NCBI RefSeq assembly: GCF_023065955.2
Contig: NW_026622952.1
Location: 28,506,313-28,570,312, forward strand
DNA: 64,000 nt
DNA from: Ursus arctos
Lineage: Eukaryota; Chordata; Mammalia; Carnivora; Ursidae
Direction of reading: 5' to 3'
The notes under the pieces are model-generated. The model was not told the DNA's origin. It worked only from the letters and a program-made list of their open reading frames with translations, and made no database searches. This document shows, piece after piece, positions 1 to 13,400 of this stretch; the first letter of the stretch is position 1, and each line of letters begins with the position of its first letter. Both the position numbers and the translations under genes were made by a program.

Positions 1-1274
1 TCATTGGTTAAAAAAAAAGGCTTTTAGACTTAATGCTTACTACCAAGTGTACCTAATAAATTTCATTTTTATTTTTAAAAACCTTTTAAAAATGTTCTTA
101 CAGCAGTATCAATATTTTACATAGCCCCTTAGGAAATAAGTGAAAAATACCTTGAACTTATAAAAGTTTATTCATATCTCTGAATTTATAATTTGGATAT
201 CTAGATGTACATTCCTTGAATGTTTATTATTTAATTTTTTGGATTTTATATTTATGTCCATATACACATATACAAAAACACACCCATGTATACATGTGAG
301 TACATGTATACTTATGCAAAGTATATTTTCCCACATTTAGAGACTGGCACATTTATCAGTGGGACTTAGGCAGATGTAATATGCACATTTACAGATTGGC
401 ATGACAGTTTGCAAACTAGTGTATTTATGCATGTCGGCTTAAATAAATGCAAGTCTTATCACCCACGTGACAAAAGTCAATAATTTGAAGTTTGAAGAAG
501 GTCATGATAATGCCCACGGTCTGCCCTAGTCCTCATAACTCTATTTGGAACAGTGTTCCAAGTATGACCACTAGGATGTAAATAGATATAAATGGTTGCG
601 TAGTTTACTCTTGCTCTCTTGAGAATAACAAACAAAGATCATTAAAAGATCCTGTCCACATATTTTATTTACAGGGGATCCTTAGTTGGAACAAACAGTT
701 AGATCACCACAAGCTGGTGCAACCACCAGAGACAATTGGGAAACCAGGACTGGGACTTTCTGTTGGATGGAACAACCCTGGTCTGTGGGGAGATTTTCCA
801 GCATCTTTCACGGGAAGCTCTGCTATTTGTACTCATGCCACAGAAAAATTTACCAGTGGTCGGGGCATGTAGTGATTAATAATTTGCTTACCAGCAAGGA
901 AGCAAATCTCAATCACTCACCATTGGGGACCCTTGTTAAGACCCAACAGTTGTGAAATATAATACTCTGAGAAATATTCAAGAAGTTATGAATCTGGACA
1001 TCAAAGAAAATACTTACAGAAATATGAATTCCATTATCTCTGATCTAAGATTTAAAACTAAAAATTCAACTGATTAAAAGAGAATATAAAGAAACTTTTT
1101 GCTCTAGGACAATTTCTGGGAATAATGGTTTTACTAATGTGAGTTTTAGGTCTACCTTCATTAAAGAAGGAAAAAATTCTAGTTTTAGAAATTGGAACTG
1201 TATGCATTTTAAAATTCTCAGCAACAAGTAGTATTTTTTTTTCATGTTTTAATGTGCCATTGATGATGTTTCAG
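1..1274 (+). other. WDR17: WDR17 intron, left edge of window
   Basis: AT-rich intronic sequence. The exon that precedes 1275 in human WDR17 (ending near DWSQNNK) was searched for here and not found. It contains an unassigned 89-codon ORF at 686-955 just after an acceptor-like tttatttacag. Confidence 0.6.
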
Positions 1275-1439
1275 GGACATGATAGCCACTGGCTGTGAAG
1301 ATAAAAATGTTCGTGTCTATTATGTGGCCACCAGCTCTGATCAACCACTGAAAGTATTTAGTGGGCATACTGCAAAAGTGTTCCATGTTAAATGGTCTCC
1401 TCTGAGTGAGGGAGTTCTTTGCAGTGGTTCTGATGATGG
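1275..1439 (+). CDS. WDR17: WDR17 exon: WD40 repeat (MIATGCED...)
   Basis: The exon follows a tttcag acceptor and ends at a GTATGT donor. Base 1275 completes a codon begun in the preceding exon, outside the window. It encodes a WD40 blade (VRVYY) and the start of the next (FSGHTAKVFHVKWSP, GSDDG). It ends in phase 2. Confidence 0.95.
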
Positions 1440-4400
1440 GTATGTATTTTTGGATTTTAATTTTTTAGTCTTCAAAATCATAAGCTTATAATCTTCTAGA
1501 AATGGATGTACTTATATGATCCAACTTATGGGTGGAAATATTTCAAATATGTACACATAACAAGGATGTATAAGCAGTAAACAATTCCCTGGTTTCATTT
1601 AACCATAGTAAATTAAAGTTTGCCATGCTTATGTTATCATCATTTTCATGATTTCTATTTCCTTACTTGGTTTGCTTATTACGGATGCTTATTTCTATCC
1701 TATTAGCAACAGAGTTAGCAGAAAGAAAAATTTCAAAAGGATCCGTTTGGAAAGGGAAAAAAGACTTGAAACAAATAAATCTCTGTAAAATATAGAGAAC
1801 AGTTTATTTTCAGTGATGTCCTGATATTTAATATGGAAAACAGCTGTACTTTGTTTTCATGAAGAATAGAAAACAAGAAGATAGTCATGTATTTTTAGCA
1901 TGAAGATGATTTATTTAGAAATGGAGTGGTTTAACATTTATTTTTCTATGTTTGTGAAAAAGTTACTGAAATCTTTTCTCTATTTTATATTCAAACCGGA
2001 TAGATTTTGCATAGTACAGTTTGGTCCCTATTTGAATATGAGATAAGTTTAGGTAAGAAAAATCTTACTTTATGCAGATAGAAATCATAGTATACAGTAG
2101 CCACAAGTTTAATATTAAATAATTGACTATTTTCATCTTGAAATTATGGCATCCTTCCAAATATCCTAAGAAAAGCAATTGTGAGATTTCTGTGGGTTAT
2201 CACTGGAAATGTTACTTATAGTAAGTTATCATGTCCAAGTGAATGAGTTGACTTAAGAGTTTTTCATCTCTTAACATAGACCTCAGTGTCTGAATTCTAT
2301 TGCTACATGAAAAAAAAGTGTAATCTTCAACCATTGTCTAACAAATATTTGTCAGAAAGGCAGTAAGCATTTTACTTATTAATTATGGTGATGAAACTTG
2401 AAAGTCTCTTGTAATTCTGGTTATCGGTCCCTTTATATGACTATATAGGTGATATCATGCTGTCTAGTACCTTTAAATAATGCTTATTTACAATGGGATT
2501 GAGAAAGCTTTTCTTATGTTTGACTACAAAACATAATTATGATGTTAGCCTGATGTTTGCCTAATCTAAATTATGTCACAAAGGAAGATCACCTGTTCTA
2601 GTGAGTGTTATCGTAAGAGATAACATTAAAGTATTTTGATAATCTCACTTTAACATTAACTTACTTATGAAAGTATGATATCAACCAAAATAACTTCAGT
2701 GCTAACATAAGGATTTAGCACAGAATTACGTGATGTGCCTGGACACAGGTACCAGGATAAGGGGAAAAAGAAGGAAGTCTTCAAAGAAAGCAGAAATAAA
2801 TATGCCTTAAAGAAATAAAAAATATATATATATATATATATATATATAATGTGTCTCCTTTATAGTGTAATATAACCTTTGAAGTATTAATATTTTGGCA
2901 TTGTCAGGTTGGTATAAATCTACAACTAGAAATTATTATGAATTATCCAAGCAGAGTTGGCATTTAGAGGTCTTAAATTGACTGAGTTCAAATTTTATTT
3001 CAATAACGTTTGTACTTTGTACAATTGGTAAATTCAAGTAATATCGTGAATCCAGTTATATTTAAATTTTGTACTTGATTTTAGAGTGATTCCACACTGA
3101 CCAACTTATTTTATTGACCAAAACATGAAGGAACGATTTACTCTTTGATAAGAGCATAAAGATGAATTGATTTTTCAAATAATACCCATCATCATACATG
3201 CTATATTTTCATGATTTACAAATAATGTGAGTGTTGTTAAATTATTGTATCCATATTATTAGTAATATTTTTTGGCTTTATCTGTTCTGGATATTTCACT
3301 TTAAGAAAGAAATTTTTTAAGTATGTAAACTGAAATAGTAGATTTAGTATCAGTAGTAAAGGATCAAAGTAGGGAAAAATATATTGAAATAAGCTAGCTC
3401 TCGCCTAGTTAGTTGTTCATTTTCATCTGCTGTAAAGAAAAGAATTGTAACATATCTTGAAACATAAAGTGCTTTTTCAATTTACTGAGAAATAATTGTT
3501 GTGTTCCACTAAGAATGTGTTGATACTTTAAGTTATAACTTCAATGGTATTATATACATAATATTCTGTTTTCAGTTCTGTGCGAATCTGGGATTATACT
3601 CAAGATGCTTGCATAAACATTCTTAGTGGCCACACCGCACCTGTGAGGGGATTAATGTGGAATACTGAGATTCCATATCTACTCATATCTGGCAGCTGGG
3701 ACTACACTATAAAAGTATGGGACACTCGAGAAGGAACTTGTTTGGATACTGTTTATGATCATGGTGCAGATGTATATGGTAAAGTGTTTTTCATGCTCTC
3801 TTAAATTTTGCTGTATTAATGAAGTTTATAATTTCTGAGAAATACAGTATTTTTTAAGAAACCTTACAGTGTTTCATTTTAAAAAATAACGTTCTTCTTC
3901 TTAGAAACTGTACTTGTTTATTAATTGAAATATCAGAATACACAGAAGATAATCCAAAATGTCATGAGAAGTTAATCGTGTTTCTGTGTGCACACACACC
4001 TGCACACATGTGGCTTAGATTTTTCTCCCTTCCTTTACCATCACTCCAGAAGGAAGTCGTAAAGCAGGAAATCAGTGATAAAGTAGATATAACTTATCTA
4101 GCCATTCCTGTACCTCTACTCTCAGATATTGAGGACAATGTTTTGCTTTTTAATGTAATAGTAAGTCTTTAAATACAGTTAAGCTGGGTATAGAAATCCG
4201 AGTTCTTGTCTTTTGCATGTCACTTTCATTTATAGACCCAAACCTCGATGGGCGTAAGTGGTGAATTAAGAAGGCAAAAATGGTTCCTTAGAGAAAGTCT
4301 CCCCACTCTAGGCACGTGTGTCCATATACTTTCCCTCAGTGGCCCTTCAGTTGAGGCAGAGGGACGGAGTGTTTCAGGCAGAGAGAATCCTGTTTCTGGA

Positions 4401-7400
4401 TGTTCTGAACTGGAAGGTCCCAACGCTCTTTCTTCTTGTATTTAGAACTCCCGTCCATCTGCCATTCCCTCACAGATTACCACGTACTCTATTGGAGTGA
4501 TGGTGTGCTTGCTGCTGAACCAGCTGAAATGCAATTTCGACATTTTCCTCCAAGACCATTTGCTAATCATTTTTCAATTCTGTATTCGTATTTATAGAAT
4601 ATGCTAAATAGTATATTATATTCTTGTATCACTTTCAGCCAAAATAGAAATGCTATTTCAAAACACTTCTTTATAACTTCAATTCTGTACAAGTTTTACG
4701 AGGTACGCACAGATAAATAATATTTTTCAATGTTTACATTAGTTAAAATAGGTTTCTTTTTCCCATCAGGTTTAACATGTCATCCCAGCCGCCCCTTCAC
4801 TATGGCCTCTTGCTCCCGTGATTCTACAGTGAGACTCTGGTCCTTAACACCTTTAATCACTCCTTTACAAATAAATATCCTGGCAGACAGATCTTGGGAA
4901 GAAATTATCGGGAACACTGGTATTGAAAATACGCACGTATTAGGGGTGCCTGGGTGGCACAGCGGTTGGGCGTCTGCCTTCGGCTCAGGGCATGATCCCA
5001 GCGTTATGGGATCGAGCCCCGCATCAGGCTCCTCCGCTGGGAGCCTGCTTCTTCCTCTCCCAGTCCCCCTGCTTGTGTTCCCTCTCTCGCTGGTTGTCTC
5101 TATCTGTGTTAAATAAATAAAATCTTTAAAAAAAAAAAAAGAAAGAAAATATGCATGTATTAGATTTTAGTTTTAAATAGTATAAGCAGTCCTTTCTCAC
5201 TGACTTCTGTCTGCTCTTCAGATCATGCTATGGAACAAGGCACTCCTCCTCTGTTGTGTGGTAAAGTATCAAGAGACATTAAACACAAAATAGAGAAACT
5301 AACGGGTAATCCTCGAGCAAAAAAACTGAGATGGTTTTCAGAATGTTTATCAGTGAGTATTATAGGAGTTAGAACATTTAATTTCTCCGTAGTCAAAATG
5401 AATCTTTACAACAGTTGTCATTATCCCATATTTACATGTATCATCCCAACTCTGCGGGTCCCTCTGAGCACAGTTGGTTCAGAGTAAGAAAGCAAATGTA
5501 AACCAGAAACAATAAATGAGATAAAGTATAGTTATTATTTTGTTAATTTTTCAACTTAGCTATGCCTGCATCATATTTTTGAAGACGCAAAATTCTGCGG
5601 GGTTTTGAATGCATTATTATATCTGGTTATCCTGTATCAACCTTTCAGCCTCCAGGTGGCAGTGACAATTTGTGGAACTTAGTTGCTGTGATCAGAGGGC
5701 AGGACGACAGCCTGCTTCCTCAGAACTACTGTAAAGGAATAATGCATTTGAAACATCTGATCAAATTTAGAACGGTAAGTAAAGTATGCAAGGATCATGT
5801 CCTCAAGCAGAAGTTATTTTTGCATTTTCATTGTTGAACTATAAAAATTATTTTGAAAAATTTATAGAATTAGATTTAGTAGACTGAAGTAAGTGAACAT
5901 TGAGGAAATAAATCTTCAGGAAAAACCAATCGTGTGAGTCTGAATTATTTGAGACCAGATAAAGGCAGCCACGGTTTCCATAGGTCGAATCTCATGAATT
6001 TCTTCAAAGGTCACTTTGAACTACTTGAAATGCTTTACCCTATTATCAGATGACCGTGACACGTGGACCACTCTGACTTTAGGGTGCAGAGGCCTGATAG
6101 ACTGCATTCTGGGATATGTTATATTAAAACTGGCCATGTGAGAGCTCTTCATGAATTTCGTTATGAAATTACCAGTTACCTTATACCTGGAGTGATATCC
6201 AGTACCAACAAACCAGTGCTGGGACCAGAAAGAGGAAATAGCTCTTATATTTGCAATGAAATATCAGTGGTTAACTTAACCGTTAGAGGAGGAGAACTGC
6301 GCCAGAGATGTGGATTTGAAGGTCATGTGAAACAGTTATTTTCATAAAGGAGGACTTTTTGTAGTCACAACACCATGTAACAACGACAGCTCTTACCTCT
6401 TGCCAGTACAGGAGCCAATTAGAATGAGCCCGTCATTTTTAATTTTTAGTCCAGACTTTTGTATATTTTTTTCACTAGTTAATATCACTTTATCACTCAT
6501 GACCTTTTGGCCCCTGCACTTCTGTATAACCACAACACCTGGCGAGCTTTGAGGACAATGGGATTTAACCTCTCCCTGCCCACACCAGACACATCCACTC
6601 TTTACCCTGCACCCACACCAAAATATTATAGTGGAAGAGGTATCATATTTTATAGAGAAAAGATATTGATTTTTAAAACATTTAATTTCTAGTGCCATGT
6701 GCTTTTAAAGTACATGCCCCTGTTATGCTTTTAAAATCATCTGTTATCACCAGCTCTTATATAACAAAATTTAGAAAATTTTATTTTCTTTTTAACCAGT
6801 CTGAAGCCCAGGAATTGACAACAGTCAAGATGTCTAAATTTGGTGGTGGTATTGGTGTCCCCACTAAAGAGGAAAGGCTGAAGGAAGCTGCTGACATACA
6901 TTTGAGATTAGGACAAATTCAGAGATACTGTGAACTGATGGTTGAACTTGGAGAGGTAAAGTGCCAAAATCAAGGAGTTTAACAAAGTATTCTCTTTTTC
7001 CAGATCTGTTTGCTTCTCTGCTGGTCTGATAGCAGGTGTATATCTGAGCAGTACTTCTCAAAGTGAGGTCACCCAGACTAGCAGCATCAGTGTTACTTGG
7101 GATCGTGTTAGACATGCATGTCCCCCCCCAGACCCACAGAAGCAGAAATCCGAGGGAGGTAGCCCAATGATCTGTGCTTTTATAAGGCCTCCACATTATT
7201 TGCATGCATGCTAAAGTTTGAGAACCACTACCTTAGGGTGGGATCTTTGATATCCCGGAAATATCCATGTTGGCTGAGTTGCACACAGTGGACTCCTCTT
7301 GCTAATACTGTTTGTCGTAACTAAACCCTACGCTGGCCAGAAGGGTTTCACTGAGGATTATCCGGTGAAAGATGTTTCTTTTTTTTTTTTTTAATTTTAG

Positions 7401-10400
7401 TGTTTTTGTATTATATTATGTTAGTCACCATACACTACATCCCTGGTTTCTGATGTAAAGTTCAATGATTCATTAATTGCGTATAACACCCAATGCACCA
7501 TGCAATACGTGCCCTCCTTAATACCCATCACTGGCCTATCCCATTCCCCCTCACCCCCCTCCCCTCTGAAGCCCTCAGTTTGTTTCTCAGAGTCCATAGT
7601 TTCTCATGCTTCATTCCCCCTTCTGATTACCCCCCTTTCTTTATCCCTTTCTTCTCCTACCGATCTTCCTAGTTCTTATGTTCCATAGATGAGAGAAATC
7701 ATATGATAATTGTCTTTCTCTGCTTGACTTATTTTGTTTCTAAGGCACAACTTGATTGTTTAAAGGACTGATTCAACAAAACAGAGTTTTCAAAAAAGGT
7801 TAAGATGAATCTATCCTATTAAAATTCAAGATAGTGGTTCTTTTGGAAAGTGGGTGGCAAATAAAATAGAACAAAAGGGAGAAGGGGCTGCTTTTTCTTG
7901 ATCCGGCTGCTGGTTACTTGAGTGTATTCAGTTTGTGCAAATTTATGAAGCTTTTCATTTTTCTGCACAGCCATTTTAGTTCAAGAAAAATTCTCCCACC
8001 CTCCCAAAAAAAGAAAAATTAGAATGGCATGGACTCATTTCATAGTTATTATTTTGAAAAGCTCTAAGTTAGTTAATTTTATAATTACAAAGCATGCTAT
8101 TAACTGTACTAATAAATTATATAAGGTAAAACTAAGCAATAAAGTTACATTAAAGTATATCAAAATTAAATTTAACTCACCTTTTTCTTCCCCCATACAC
8201 TAGACGCGAGTAATGAATTACTACTTGACTAAAGAAAAAACGTCATTAAAAAATGTTATTGAAAAGGAAGGGGTGCCCGGGTGGCTCAGTCGGTTACGCG
8301 TCTGACTCTCGATTTTGACTCAGGTCATGGTCTTAGGGTCGTGAGATGGAGCCCCAGGTCTGGCTCTGCGCTGGGCATGGAACCTGCTTAAGATCCTCTC
8401 TCTCCCTCTCCCTCTGTCCCACTCACCCCCATTGCACTTGAACATGGGCACACTCTCTCTCTCATTCTAAAGAAATAAAAATATATTTTTCAAGGTATTG
8501 CAAACTATAAAGTGTTTAGTAGCAGTATAAAAATTTTACTTCTGGGGCGCCTGGGTGGCACAGCGGTTAAGCGCCTGCCTTCGGCTCAGGGCGTGATCCC
8601 GGCGTTCCGGGATCGAGCCCCACATCAGGATCCTCTGCTATGAGCCTGCTTCTTCCTCTCCCACTCCCCTTGCTTGTGTTCCCTCTCTCGCTGGCTGTCT
8701 CTCTCTCTGTCAAATAAATAAATAAAATCTTTAAAAAAAAAAAATTTTACTTCTGAAGAAGTTGAGGCTTGTCTTAAAAGTTATCCTTTTAACAAGGCTC
8801 TATTAGAATATCTATCAAATGTCAGGGGCGCCTGGGTGGCACAGCGGTTAAGCATCTGCCTTCGGCTCAGGGCGTGATCCTGGCGTTATGGGATCGAGCC
8901 CCACATCAGGCTCCTCCGCTATGAGCCTGCTGCTTCCTCTCCCACTCCCCCTGCTTGTGTTCCCTCTCTCGCTGGCTGTCTCTATCTCTGTAGAATAAAT
9001 AAATAAAATCTTTAAAAAAAAAAAAAAAAGAATATCTATCAAATGTCAAGGAGAAAAAGAAAAAATTTTGACAATACTAATTCTTCATCTTCCTCAGTTT
9101 TATATCTGGGTGTATAAATTTTTAAGCTATATTTAATTCAAATTTAATTAAAATACTTTAATAAAGTACTTCTGGAGCTTGAGAATTTTTTTGTTGTGCA
9201 GTTCCATCAGTGTTCTTAATGATCCAAAAAACTGTGCTTACAATCCTTGAGAAATAGGAATGTCCTTGTAATTATTCACGGTCACCTCCTTCCAGAGTTT
9301 CTGTTTTTCTGAGATTAATACTATGAGGTTAGGAACACATTTAATCTTTTAACCTACAAGACATGTTTTTATAGAAAAATCTTGATTTCAAAGTTAATTT
9401 AACCTATGTTTTAACTTCTTTCTTCCATTTGCCTCTACTGTAATGAAAGGAAATTTTCCCTAAAAGCATATTTTATATTACGTTTTTTAAAAAGGTAACA
9501 TGACTACAAATAATGTAGTATTAAAAGTTACCTATTTTGTACACCCGAAACTAATATTACACTGTATGTTAACTAACTGGAATTTAAATAAAAACTAAAA
9601 AAAAAGAAAGTTACCTATTTAAAATTTAACCTATTATTTTCAGGCTAGTTACCAATTTTGTAGCCTTAATCACAATTGTCACACTTGCCTTGACTGAACA
9701 ATGATCTTCTTTAATAACAGTCTAATTTTTAAAATATGAAGATTGGTATTATAAACTATAAAGGAAAAAGTGACAATAAATAAAGTTTACAAAAAACAAA
9801 GAAGGAATAAAAATAGAAATAAATGTCTTATTTGTTAAACAGAAGTGACTGTGTAATAAAAATTTCAGTATGTATTATTTTGAACATAGAACATGGGTTA
9901 CCATAGAACAAACCACTCTGGGATTGTATCAGAAGATGAGTTAATATATTTTTCATGCTATATACTTTAGTTACTACTCTTCTCTTTCCCTGACTCTGCC
10001 CCCTGACCTCTAGCTTTGGGATTTTCCCTGATAAATAATACAATTTATATATCTTACTTTAATCTTAAAATATGGTAATATTTATACTCTGTGGAATGCA
10101 TCAGGTAGAATACAAAAATATTCCTGGAAATTCAGACACTCTAAAAACACACTAAAAACCTGTATTATAAACGTGAGTTCATTTAAAAAAAGAAAGAAAA
10201 AAGTCCATTAAGAGTTAGTGCAATCAGGGCGCCTGGGTGGCTTGTCGGTTAAGCATCTGCCTTCTGCTCAGGTCATGATCAGGTCAGGAGTCCCAGGATC
10301 CAGTCCCTCATTGGGCTCCCTGCTCAGCAGAGAGTTTGCTTCTCCCTCTGCCCCTCCCTCTACTCGTCCTCTGTCTCTCTCTCTCACTCTCTCTCTCTCA

Positions 10401-13400
10401 AATAAAATCTTTAAAGAAAAAGAGTTAGTGAAATCAAAATAAACGTGTTTTGCCTTTCTTTTGTTCTGTTCTAGTGGGACAAAGCCTTGTCAGTTGCACC
10501 CGGAGTGTCTGTGAAATACTGGAAGAAGTTAATGCAGAGGTAAGCAGGGAGTCTGTGTCCAGATACATGTTTTTAAAAGATGTTAAAATGGAAGCATTAT
10601 ATAAATATGGTAGTAGCTTTTGAGATTTTTTACTCTTATGTTGTCTTTAAAAATAACGAAATTTTATGTCTACTAATACAATAAAATTAAATGAATCAGT
10701 TACAAATCATTTCTGTGTTCTTATATTTGACCTGCCATCTGAAAAAAGAGAATGGAAGGCAGATTTTTCCCATGTCAGTGGAGGAATTGACATATCCGTG
10801 AACATGCTTATTGGTTAATATATTGCTATTGAAATATAAATGGTAAGATTTTCTGACGGTTACCAAAAGTTCACAGAATACTTATTCTATAAATAATCTC
10901 AGAAATTCTCTCTGGACACTAATCCCTGCCATCTCCTCTCCACGAAAATAAAGGAGGTACTGATGACAAAGAAGACCGTTTCTGAGATACATTTGTCTCT
11001 TGGGGCTGCTACAGCAAAGTGCCATGAACGGGTTGGCTTAGAGCAACAGACATTTCTTCTCTCACAGCCCTGGAGTCTAGAAGTCCAATATCAGGTTGCT
11101 GGAAGGATTGGTTCTTACTGAAGGCTCTGAGAAAGACTCAGTTCCATGCTTCTCCCCCAGCTTCTGCTGGTTACTGGCAATCCTTGGCGTTTACTGACTC
11201 ATGGATGCATCACTCCAACACCTGCTTTGTTTTCACAGGGCATTATTCCCTGTGTATCTCTGTGTTCACATTTCCCTCTTTCTTTGGGGACACCAGTCAT
11301 ATTAGATTTAGGGTCTACCCTACACCAGTACAACTTCATCTTAACTGATTACATTGGCTAAGACCATATTTCCAAATAAGGTTACATTTATGGATACCAT
11401 GGCTTCATACTTCAACATATTTTTTGGGCAGACACATTTCAACTCATGACATAAGACTATTTTCTGTTCTATTTATTCAGTGAATATTTATTAATTTATT
11501 TATTTTAGAACTCACTTTGTGCCAATCACTGGCCTAAGCCTGTAAAGTACTATTTAATGAGTAATTGCCTTGCTTCTGGCATTAAAAAGTTTTGATTTTT
11601 CTTTCATGGGACATGATTTATAAACAAATTCAACTGTAACTCACATGTACAAATAAAAATCTGTCAGAGGTTAAGCATGAAATGTGAAAGGATTAACAAA
11701 CATATCTGCCATGGGAAAGTAGACTGTTCCCTAGCACCTGCTTTCCCAATGGGAAGTTCATTAATGGGCTGGCTTCCATCCTCACATTGTAGGCTCCCCA
11801 TCTTAAGTCCTAAGAATCCCCAATAATTCTAAGTTCCTGTACCCTCACTGCACAATTGTAAATGTTATCCCTCCCACTGAAACCTTAATAAAATCAAGTT
11901 AGTAGATGATGTTTATTTCAAAAAACAATTTTGTTTCAACCTCAGCAAAAACTATTTCATTTATTTTGAGATACCAACACCTGATTTTTTCTGCTCCTTA
12001 ATTCACATGGTGTCCAGAAAATGGTCTTCCCACAACACTTAAGTTCATGTTCTATACATCCAGCCATTCAGAGAGATTGACTGCCAGTATCTCAGCCCTG
12101 GTTCCTAGGAAGGGGATATTGTTCCTATAACAAGGAAATCAGGGTCATATGGTTAAAAACATAGTCGTTGGGGAGAACGCCAGCGACCTTATGATTGGGA
12201 GACTGTTAACAGTGAGCTGTTCAAAGAAAAACTGTCTGCTACACCTATCCAAAGATTGGAAATTGAAACATAGTTTAATGCAAATGCCAGCATAAGTTAA
12301 ATAGACGAGATTAGTTTTCAACAAAACTGTAAGAGTTGAATTAATTTGGTTAATCATTGGGAAACTACCTAGGACTTAGGAAAAGAGAAAGAAGGATACA
12401 GAGAGACAGAGGCAGACACACGAATACCCTTCATCATCTCCAAAGATCAGGATCCTGTTTTCCCCTCACATATCAGGAACATTATTTTCTTTAACTACCT
12501 TGCTTGGGGCACTCATAATAGTCTGTATTTTATTATCAATATTTATACTCTTGTATTGTCTTTTTTAATGATTTTAAGCTACTTATATTGAGAAGCTCTC
12601 CTTTCATTGTTGTGCTCACTGAAACATTTAAAATTCTACTGTCTTTAATGAAGCAGACTCCCATGCATTTAGTAATGCAGTTGAAAGTAGATATCCCTTC
12701 ACACATATCTAGTTTACAACTTACTTTCAGAAAACATATTGCTCATTTTAATAGATAAGCTACATTCACTTTAAGGCCTAAAATGTTCAGTGCACTTAAA
12801 AATATGAAAATATGTAGTGTTCTAAGAGAAAGCAAGGGTCTATTGTATTTATTATATCAGAAAACTTTGATTTGTCTTCCATTACTTATTTGATTATAAA
12901 ATCTGAGGTTTTTAGTAAAGTGAAATGCAAAAGGGCTCTATGAACTCTACCACATATTTTGAATATTTGGATGTTTTAGATATTTCAGATAGTTCAGAAA
13001 ATCTAGGTCCAACCTAGAACCTTGAAATTAATATATTACAAACTGAGGGCTTCAGAGGGGAGGGGGGGGTGGGGGAATGGGATAGACTGGTGATGGGTAG
13101 TAAGGAGGGCATGTATTGCATGGTGCACTGGGTGTTATACGCAACTAATGAATCATCGAACTTTACATCAGAAACCAGGGATGTACTGTATGGTGACTAA
13201 CATAATATAATTTAAAAAAACATTAAAAAAAAAAAAAGAAATTGTTCTTATTTTATTAGGAGAGCGGATCAACTAATCCAGGAGGATAAGGATGATGTCA
13301 TTCCATATTGCATCGCCATTGGTGATGTGAAAAAACTAGTCAACTTTTTTATGTCAAGAGGTCAGCTTAGAGAAGCTCTGCTTGTTGCACAGGTACAACT

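Noticed and set aside
6063..6347. 94-codon ORF in a WDR17 intron
   Set aside because: Not part of WDR17 as remembered; phases and splice sites do not fit, and no domain is visible.
8544..9028. Possible tRNA genes in the SINE heads
   Set aside because: The tRNA-like heads belong to Can-SINEs with A tails and target duplications, not to functional tRNA genes.
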